Source: Alteribacillus sp041949975
GTDB lineage: Bacteria > Bacillota > Bacilli > Bacillales > Marinococcaceae
Assembly: GCF_041949975.1 (NCBI RefSeq)
Contig: NZ_JBHFQG010000002.1
Coordinates: 1 to 64,000 of the forward strand
Direction: 5' to 3'
Length of the DNA stretch: 64,000 bases
Part shown: positions 59,890 to 64,000 of the stretch, piece after piece
Layout of the letters: each line of letters opens with the position of its first letter
Position numbering within the stretch: position 1 is the stretch's first letter
Made by a program: the position numbers and the translations under genes
The notes under the pieces: generated by a model
Told to the model about the DNA's origin: nothing
Seen by the model: only the letters and a program-made list of their open reading frames with translations
Databases searched by the model: none

Positions 59890-60810
59890 ATATACTATCT
59901 CGATTTACTATGGGGATTAAATGTCATCATTCATCTTGTATTATTTGCCGGTACCGCCCGGTTAATCAAACGGAAACTACCAATAAAGCGATTGTGCGCT
60001 GTTTCTATTATCGGATCTTGCAGTATTTTTATTGTATTAACACCGTTTGAAGCATGGCTGGTACACCCGGCAGGGAAATTTTTTCTATCTGTTCTTTTAG
60101 TACTCATTGCTTTTGGTTTTCCATCACTCCTTGTTTTCCTACAAAGTTTATTTATGTTCTATATTATGAGCTTTTTAGCAGCAGGAGCCATTACAGCAAT
60201 AGAAACGATGCGTTTTTCCATGCAGCTCAGAGAAGGTTTTTTATCTGAATATGCATCTTCTATGTACAGCAGTTTCTCCATCATACTTATCGTATTTTCT
60301 ATTCCTTTATTATGGCTGATGTTTAAATGGACCGATGTCGTTACGTATGCTCGTAAGATGCAATGGTCCAAGTTAGCGACTGTTACCGTGCAGGTAGAAA
60401 ATGCACTTTGGAAAGGGGAGGCATTGATTGACACCGGCAACCAATTGAAGGATCCGATTACGAGGGCGCCTGTTATGGTAATGCAAGCTTCTTTGTTGAA
60501 AAATGAGCTGCCTGATGAAGAATATAAACAGCTTCAGGCTATGCTTCATTACAAACGTGTCGAAGACTTAGAGCATATAAACTGGTGGGAAGGGAGATGG
60601 AGGCTCATCCCTTATAAAACCGCCGGTCAGAATATGCAGATGATGTTTGCCTTTAAACCAGATAACATAACCGTAAATTATGATGAAAAACAAATCAGCT
60701 TTGATTCTGTGTTGGTCGGCCTTGAAGAAAATTCCTTATCGTCAAATGAAGATTTTCAAATGATATTCCCATCTGATCCTCTGCAGGCTTCTGCCAATGC
60801 TAGTGCATAA
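59890..60810 (+). CDS. spoIIGA: Sigma-E processing protease SpoIIGA
   Basis: SpoIIGA is the membrane aspartic protease that cuts pro-sigma-E in the mother cell. The 306-residue protein has about five N-terminal helices and a C-terminal protease domain with the catalytic LIDTGNQLKDPIT motif. Similarity to other SpoIIGA starts with IYYLDLLWGLNV. The only in-frame codon at that point is ATA (59890), placed 8 bases after AAGAAGGTGAT and just after an in-frame stop. A normal start further in (TTG or ATG near 59970-59992) would lose the first helix. An AUA start is therefore inferred. Confidence 0.88.
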   Translation: MYYLDLLWGLNVIIHLVLFAGTARLIKRKLPIKRLCAVSIIGSCSIFIVLTPFEAWLVHPAGKFFLSVLLVLIAFGFPSLLVFLQSLFMFYIMSFLAAGAITAIETMRFSMQLREGFLSEYASSMYSSFSIILIVFSIPLLWLMFKWTDVVTYARKMQWSKLATVTVQVENALWKGEALIDTGNQLKDPITRAPVMVMQASLLKNELPDEEYKQLQAMLHYKRVEDLEHINWWEGRWRLIPYKTAGQNMQMMFAFKPDNITVNYDEKQISFDSVLVGLEENSLSSNEDFQMIFPSDPLQASANASA

Positions 60811-60835
60811 AAATTTTCTGGAGGAGGTCGTTGAT

Positions 60836-61549
60836 TTGCTGAAACTAAAATTTAAATTGTTATGGTACAGACTATTACAAAAAATCGGTTTGAAACCGGA
60901 CGAACTGTATTACATTGGAGGAAGTGAAGCTCTTCCGCCTCCCCTTTCTAAAGAAGAAGAGGCCCATTTAATCAGTTTACTGCCAAAAGATGATGAAGCA
61001 GCGCGCTCGGTACTGATTGAACGAAACTTACGGCTTGTCGTATACATTGCCCGCAAGTTTGAAAACACAGGTATTAACATTGAAGATTTGATCAGTATCG
61101 GTACGATAGGGCTCATAAAAGCTGTAAATACTTTTAATCCAGAGAAAAAAATAAAGCTTGCCACATATGCATCTCGCTGTATTGAAAATGAAATACTCAT
61201 GCACTTGCGACGCACAAATAAATTACGCTCAGAAATATCTTTTGATGAACCGCTTAATATTGATTGGGACGGGAATGAACTGCTTCTTTCTGACATTCTC
61301 GGTACAGAAGAAGATATCATCACAAAGGGCATTGAAGATAAAGTGGACCGCAGGCTTCTGCGAAGGGCTCTCAGCACTTTGAATCCAAGAGAAAAACAAA
61401 TCATGGAAATGCGTTTTGGTCTTGCTGGGAAACCGGAGAAAACACAAAAAGATGTTGCTGATTTATTAGGAATATCGCAATCATATATTTCTCGATTAGA
61501 AAAAAGAATTATTAAAAGATTACGAAAAGAATTTAATAAAATGGTGTGA
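60836..61549 (+). CDS. sigE: RNA polymerase sigma factor SigE
   Basis: Sigma-E directs early mother-cell transcription. The 237-residue precursor has an N-terminal pro-sequence of about 27 residues (amphipathic LKLKFKLLWYRLLQKIGLK), the YYIGGSEALPPPLS processing region, region 2 (NLRLVVYIARKFENTGINIE, GTIGLIKAVNTF) and region 4 (SQSYISRLEKRIIKRLRKEF). The TTG start at 60836 follows GGAGGAGGT. An earlier ATG overlaps spoIIGA without a ribosome site. Confidence 0.96.
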   Translation: MLKLKFKLLWYRLLQKIGLKPDELYYIGGSEALPPPLSKEEEAHLISLLPKDDEAARSVLIERNLRLVVYIARKFENTGINIEDLISIGTIGLIKAVNTFNPEKKIKLATYASRCIENEILMHLRRTNKLRSEISFDEPLNIDWDGNELLLSDILGTEEDIITKGIEDKVDRRLLRRALSTLNPREKQIMEMRFGLAGKPEKTQKDVADLLGISQSYISRLEKRIIKRLRKEFNKMV

Positions 61550-61567
61550 TTCCTCCTCTTTAGGATA

Positions 61568-61659
61568 GAGGCTGTCTAAAAAATTTTTTCAGGTCAAATA
61601 ATAGCGGCCATAAAGGCTTTGTACCACTTATTTGACTCTCGAAAATGGAGGACAGCCTC
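61568..61659 (+). other. Extended hairpin between sigE and sigG
   Basis: GAGGCTGTC (61568-61576) pairs with GACAGCCTC (61651-61659), and GTCAAATAA (61593-61601) with TTATTTGAC (61628-61636). Both are perfect 9-bp stems. A GGCC/GGCT pairing is seen in the loop. CTTTTAGG follows, so it may act as the terminator of spoIIGA-sigE. Confidence 0.7.
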
Positions 61660-61680
61660 CTTTTAGGTCATTTGTCACCT

Positions 61681-61709
61681 GCATAATTTTTCCCTCCTCG
61701 GAAATACTG
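61681..61709 (+). promoter_or_regulatory. Candidate sigma-F/sigma-G promoter of sigG
   Basis: GCATA (61681-61685), then 14 bases, then GGAAATACTG (61700-61709). This fits the forespore consensus GYATA-N15-GGNNANAMTW closely. sigG of B. subtilis is first transcribed by sigma-F and then by sigma-G. Confidence 0.7.
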
Positions 61710-61778
61710 AACATGAACATACAAGAATATCGGGATGTAACACACATCCCTTACATCATTGCTTGGGAGGGACTGATG

Positions 61779-62564
61779 GTGGCACGTGGCAAGGTGGAGA
61801 TTTGTGGTGTTGATACTTCGAAACTTCCCGTTTTAAAAAATAAAGAAATGAGAGAGCTCTTTAAACAAATGCAGCAAGGAGATGAACAAGCTCGAGAAGA
61901 ACTAGTAAATGGAAATCTGCGTCTTGTTCTAAGTGTCATTCAACGATTTAATAACCGCGGTGAACATATGGATGATTTATTTCAGGTTGGCTGCATAGGA
62001 TTAATGAAGTCTATTGATAACTTTGATCTTTCGCAGAATGTACGGTTTTCTACGTATGCAGTCCCTATGATTATCGGAGAGGTAAGACGTTATCTTAGAG
62101 ATAATAACCCGATCAGGGTTTCTAGATCCTTAAGGGATACAGCTTACAAAGCTTTGCAAGTTCGCGACCAGTTAATGGCTGAAAGAGCGCGTGAAGAGGA
62201 ACCTACAGTCCAAGAAATTGCTGCTAAATTGGAAATGCCAAAAGAAGAAGTCGTGTTTGCTCTTGATGCTATTCAGGATCCCGTATCGTTATTTGAGCCG
62301 ATTTATAATGATGGCGGTGATCCGATCTATGTTATGGATCAAATCAGCGACGATAAAGAACAGGATAAAAAATGGCTGGAACACCTTGCCCTGAAAGAAG
62401 CAATGGTACAGCTGACATCGAGAGAAAAAATGATATTAGATTTGAGGTTTTTTCAAGGAAAAACCCAAATGGAAGTTGCAGATGAAATTGGAATTTCTCA
62501 GGCTCAAGTTTCTAGACTTGAAAAAGCAGCCATTAAACAAATGAATCGTTCTGCAAGCATTTAA
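61779..62564 (+). CDS. sigG: RNA polymerase sigma factor SigG
   Basis: Sigma-G runs late forespore transcription. The 261-residue protein has the conserved N-terminal KVEICGVDTSKLPVLK, region 2 (NRGEHMDDLFQVGCIGLMKS, STYAVPMIIGEVRRYLRD), DAIQDPVSLFEP and region 4 (TQMEVADEIGISQAQVSRLE). The GTG at 61779 aligns exactly with the B. subtilis start and is 8 bases from GGGAGG. ATG at 61776 and an in-frame ATG at 61713 are alternatives. Part of the 61713 frame reads through the leader. Confidence 0.96.
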   Translation: MARGKVEICGVDTSKLPVLKNKEMRELFKQMQQGDEQAREELVNGNLRLVLSVIQRFNNRGEHMDDLFQVGCIGLMKSIDNFDLSQNVRFSTYAVPMIIGEVRRYLRDNNPIRVSRSLRDTAYKALQVRDQLMAERAREEEPTVQEIAAKLEMPKEEVVFALDAIQDPVSLFEPIYNDGGDPIYVMDQISDDKEQDKKWLEHLALKEAMVQLTSREKMILDLRFFQGKTQMEVADEIGISQAQVSRLEKAAIKQMNRSASI

Positions 62565-62570
62565 AATGAT

Positions 62571-62601
62571 TCTCCCGTCTAGATGAAGGCGGGGTTTTTT
62601 T
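62571..62601 (+). terminator. Terminator of sigG
   Basis: CCCGTC pairs with GGCGGG around TAGATGAA, followed by seven T. Confidence 0.85.
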
Positions 62602-62656
62602 GTTGTTTAAAAAATTAAAATTTTTTCTATTATGGATAACTATCTCCATATTATTT

Positions 62657-62895
62657 GATCCGCATCTAGCTTCAGCGCCCAGCCTCTCGGAGGCCCACAC
62701 GAGGTGGGTTAGTTCGACGTTGTCACAGGACGTGGCGCTCTTAGTCGAACATCTTTAGGAACCTTCTGCTAAATTCGCACACGTCTTGTGTGCAACGCAG
62801 AAGTCAGCCCATCCAGGGCAAGCCAGTTCGGCGTAGTCACAGGACGTGACGAACTTAGCCGAACGTCATTTGAAATAGGCGCTTGTGCTTTTGTT
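62657..62895. repeat. Dispersed structured repeat, copy 3 (with two extra hairpin modules)
   Basis: The core matches copies 1 and 2: GCCTC/GAGGC, CTTCTGC/GCAGAAG (62763-62769 with 62797-62803) enclosing GCACAC/GTGTGC (62777-62782 with 62788-62793), then GCCC/GGGC (62807-62810 with 62816-62819). Two related 42-bp modules are inserted: GTTCGAC/GTCGAAC (62712-62718 with 62744-62750) and GTTCGGC/GCCGAAC (62826-62832 with 62858-62864), each around GTCACAGGACGTG. The region 62602-63001 has no gene. Its first part is the flank shared with copy 1. Confidence 0.85.
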
Positions 62896-63001
62896 CATTA
62901 AAAGCTTTTATAAAAGCTAAGTTTTTCAAAGATGAGGATATGTTCTCTGAAGTACCTACATATAATGAATTAATCTACTTTTGCGCAAAGGGGTCGGGAA
63001 T

Positions 63002-63247
63002 ATGAGAATTTCAGATTTACAAGCAAAAGATATCGTGAACATGCATACCGGTAAAAGGCTTGGTCATGCAGGGGATGTGGATATCAATGTAGAAACTGGT
63101 CAAGTGGATGCGATCATTGTAGGCGGGGCGACAAAAATGATGACAATTTTTAATCGTGACAATGAATTTGTCGTTCCTTGGACTCAGATTGTCAAAATAG
63201 GTTCTGATGTTATTCTAGTAAATTTATACGAAGGGGACCCAAAGTAA
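63002..63247 (+). CDS. ylmC: PRC-barrel protein YlmC/YmxH family
   Basis: This 81-residue PRC-barrel protein (MRISDLQAKDIVNMHTGKRLGH, VPWTQIVKIGSDVILV) is of the YlmC/YmxH sporulation-associated type. Its function is unknown. The start follows AAAGGGGTCGGG. In B. subtilis ylmA lies between sigG and ylmC, but here repeat copy 3 takes that place. Confidence 0.88.
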   Translation: MRISDLQAKDIVNMHTGKRLGHAGDVDINVETGQVDAIIVGGATKMMTIFNRDNEFVVPWTQIVKIGSDVILVNLYEGDPK

Positions 63248-63360
63248 AAAGTATTATCTCAAAGACACCTTAAGCTTAAAGGATTTTCTATGGCAATAAC
63301 ATAAAATATGTTAAAATAAGTAGACTGGTTTTGACGATTTTTTACGAAAGAAGAGGTATA

Positions 63361-64000
63361 ATGAAAAAAATTCCTTTTTCTAGAAAAAGTGAAAGTATTC
63401 TCACCGTTAACAGAAAGCCATTTACAGAGGAATCTTCTCTTGTCGCAGGAATGACGACTAGAAAAGGGGGCGAGGGTGTTCAGCCCTTTGATACGTTAAA
63501 CACAGCTTTTCATGTTGGAGATGATCCTCAAACGGTTGTTGAAAACAGAAAGCATGTCGGAAGGGAAATCGGATTTCCTCTGTCAAGTTGGACAGCTTGT
63601 GAACAGATTCATGGAAATGAGATCATAAAAATTAACAATAAAGATAAAGGAAAAGGTGCTCTTTCTCGAGACTCAGCAGCTGGTGAGGCAGACGGCATAT
63701 ATACAAAAGAAAAAGGATTACTTCTCGTAAGTTTTTATGCCGATTGCGTCCCTTTGATTTTTTACGCACCGGCTGCCGGTTATATAGGACTTGCTCATGC
63801 AGGCTGGAAAGGAACGGCTCTGAACATTGGAGGCAAGTTCATAAGAACGTGGGCCGGCAAAGAAGGGATAGACCTAGAAGAAATTTATGCAGTCATCGGG
63901 CCTTCCATTTCTCAAAATGCTTACGAAGTCGATGATAAGGTGATTTCGAAGATGAAACAAGTTCTACCAGCGAGAGTGCCTGAGCCCTGGTATACTTCGC
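63361..64000 (+). CDS. ylmD: YlmD/PgeF family protein (multicopper-polyphenol-oxidase laccase fold), partial
   Basis: The frame starts at 63361 after AGAAGAGG and is open at the right edge (213 residues seen of about 275). Conserved zinc/copper-like ligands of the YfiH/YlmD family are present: ACEQIHGNE (His), FYADCVPLIF (Cys) and LAHAGWKGTA (His). Members have purine nucleoside phosphorylase or peptidoglycan-editing activity. The position after ylmC is as in B. subtilis. Confidence 0.93.
   Translation, partial: MKKIPFSRKSESILTVNRKPFTEESSLVAGMTTRKGGEGVQPFDTLNTAFHVGDDPQTVVENRKHVGREIGFPLSSWTACEQIHGNEIIKINNKDKGKGALSRDSAAGEADGIYTKEKGLLLVSFYADCVPLIFYAPAAGYIGLAHAGWKGTALNIGGKFIRTWAGKEGIDLEEIYAVIGPSISQNAYEVDDKVISKMKQVLPARVPEPWYTS

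Noticed and set aside
61713..61778. Upstream in-frame ATG for SigG giving an N-terminal extension
   Set aside because: It follows the forespore -10 by only a few bases and has no ribosome site. The GTG at 61779 aligns with SigG of other bacilli. It may still be an untested leader.
1..64000. Prophage, insertion sequence, tRNA or rRNA genes
   Set aside because: No transposase, integrase, phage structural gene or tRNA/rRNA-like sequence was recognised on either strand.

Overview
The window is a 64 kb chromosomal segment of a low-GC Gram-positive spore former in the Bacillaceae. Gene content and order follow the Bacillus subtilis pycA-ctaA-ctaBCDEF-ylb-dcw-spoIIG-sigG-ylm backbone. A NaChBac-type voltage-gated sodium channel, a strongly acidic insert in the exported part of CtaC and acidic tails on PbpB and DivIB suggest an alkaliphilic or halo-alkaliphilic lineage. 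The species cannot be fixed from sequence reading alone. No tRNA, rRNA, CRISPR array, prophage or transposase gene was seen.

Layout. 1-8270: end of pyruvate carboxylase, an Eis-like acetyltransferase, then divergent heme A synthase (ctaA) and the ctaB-ctaCDEF caa3 oxidase genes. 8400-13760: yozB, a YtvI-like membrane protein, yugN, a CBS protein, a thioesterase, ylbD, ylbE, a small secreted protein and ylbF. 13870-25981: an accessory block lying between ylbF and ylbG. It holds a broken SRPBCC gene, an Old Yellow Enzyme gene, a DarB-like CBS protein, tnrA, bioB, a nitroreductase, a threonine-type aspartokinase, the sodium channel, a T-box controlled proB-proA-proI operon and a YqjQ-like dehydrogenase. 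26107-39909: ylbG, an MFS exporter, the ylbH leader with rsmD, coaD, ylbJ, ylbK, ylbL, ylbM, ylbN, rpmF, an enoyl-CoA hydratase homolog, gerR, ylbP, a DUF3397 gene and bshC. 40002-59320: a complete division and cell wall (dcw) cluster, mraZ-rsmH-ftsL-pbpB-spoVD-murE-mraY-murD-spoVE-murG-murB-divIB-ylxW-ylxX-sbp-ftsA-ftsZ. 59815-62564: the sporulation sigma genes spoIIGA-sigE and sigG. The window ends in ylmC and a partial ylmD.

Regulation that can be read directly includes a BirA operator at bioB, a TnrA box upstream of tnrA, a proline T-box, the ylbH leader, 10-bp-phased GTGG boxes at mraZ, a sigma-H-like promoter before ftsA, a long-spacer spoIIG promoter, a sigma-F-like promoter before sigG, and a perfect inverted repeat that would hide the ribosome binding site of spoVE. 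A short open reading frame rich in Thr and Ile codons precedes the aspartokinase gene and may be an attenuation leader.

The most unusual element is a dispersed intergenic repeat of about 170-240 bp, present three times (near 336, 53707 and 62657). Its sequence differs between copies, but several hairpins are kept by paired base changes, which points to a selected nucleic-acid structure. One copy lies inside the dcw cluster. Other points of interest are a degenerate tandem repeat between ftsZ and spoIIGA, an apparent AUA start codon in spoIIGA, and a 28-residue membrane mini-protein with a strong ribosome binding site.
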